A stretch of 5,823 nucleotides of DNA from Mesenet sp031546805. GTDB lineage: Bacteria; Pseudomonadota; Alphaproteobacteria; Rickettsiales; Anaplasmataceae. The position numbers and the translations under genes were made by a program. The notes beneath the pieces were generated by a model. The model ran no database searches and was not told the DNA's origin. It saw only the letters and a list, made by a program, of their open reading frames with translations. Location: the NCBI GenBank assembly GCA_031546805.1, contig JAVBJW010000030.1:1-5823 (forward strand), given 5' to 3'. This document shows, in pieces, positions 5,761 to 5,823 of this stretch; the first letter of the stretch is position 1; the number at the start of each line of letters is the position of its first letter.

Positions 5761-5823
5761 CAGTCTGGAGAGACAAGGTAGCAGAGGCTACTCTTAGGTA
5801 ACAGAGCTTAGGTAGGTAGAATC
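5761..5823 (+). other. Hairpin- and repeat-rich stretch at the right edge
   Basis: Several small inverted repeats follow one another: GTCT-GGAG-AGAC (5763-5774), GTAGC-AGAG-GCTAC (5778-5791) and CTCT...AGAG (5791-5806). AGGTA recurs at 5776-5780, 5796-5800 and 5810-5814, twice followed by a CAGAG (AGGTAGCAGAG, AGGTAACAGAG). It is visibly richer in G and C than the surrounding DNA. It could be the 5' part of a structured RNA or a diverged short tandem repeat; it is cut by the window end. I could not match it to RNase P RNA, tmRNA, 6S RNA or a tRNA. Confidence 0.3.

Noticed and set aside
5717..5823. Minus-strand open frame of 35 codons ending at a TAA at 5719-5717
   Set aside because: It runs off the right edge and shows no recognisable motif. 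It overlaps hairpin-rich sequence and is too short to support.
1..5823. tRNA, rRNA, CRISPR array, replication origin or attachment site
   Set aside because: No cloverleaf, rRNA segment, regularly spaced repeat, DnaA-box cluster or integrase-associated direct repeat was seen on either strand.

Overview
The window reads as part of an AT-rich alphaproteobacterial endosymbiont genome, most likely Wolbachia or a close relative in the Anaplasmataceae. This rests on the very low GC, the alphaproteobacterial style of PstS, decayed mobile-element and gene remnants, and homopolymer-rich intergenic DNA. The assignment comes from recognising protein families by eye; no search was run.

Layout, left to right. 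(1) Bases 1-361 hold a decayed IS5-family transposase fragment on the minus strand and a short open frame running off the left edge. (2) typA/bipA (362-2188, minus) encodes a complete ribosome-associated translational GTPase. (3) A 243-base intergenic region carries a 7-bp stem-loop and a TATAAT box. (4) An unrecognised, very AT-rich locus follows on the plus strand. It is split into two open frames (2432-2899 and 2914-3489) that join into one 352-residue protein by a single -1 step at a run of nine A's. The run contains an in-phase A_AAA_AAG slippery heptamer. The C-terminal half carries diverged repeats of about 36 residues. (5) A pstS-like periplasmic phosphate-binding protein gene (3555-4565, minus) converges on it. 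(6) A 150-base divergent spacer leads to nth (4716-5348, plus), a complete endonuclease III with all catalytic and iron-sulfur residues. (7) Bases 5349-5823 hold a two-tier inverted repeat after nth, a frameshifted remnant of an unrecognised minus-strand gene, five A-tracts starting exactly every 10 bp, an extended -10 promoter candidate, and a run of small hairpins at the right edge.

The three recognised genes (translation factor, phosphate uptake, base-excision repair) are housekeeping functions on alternating strands and do not form an operon. The most interesting part is the split locus at 2432-3489: its two halves are both well preserved and the joint is a recognised slippery sequence, so recoding or polymerase slippage may rescue it. 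The second is the curved-DNA and promoter-like arrangement at 5673-5823, which points at an RNA or gene lying mostly beyond the right edge.
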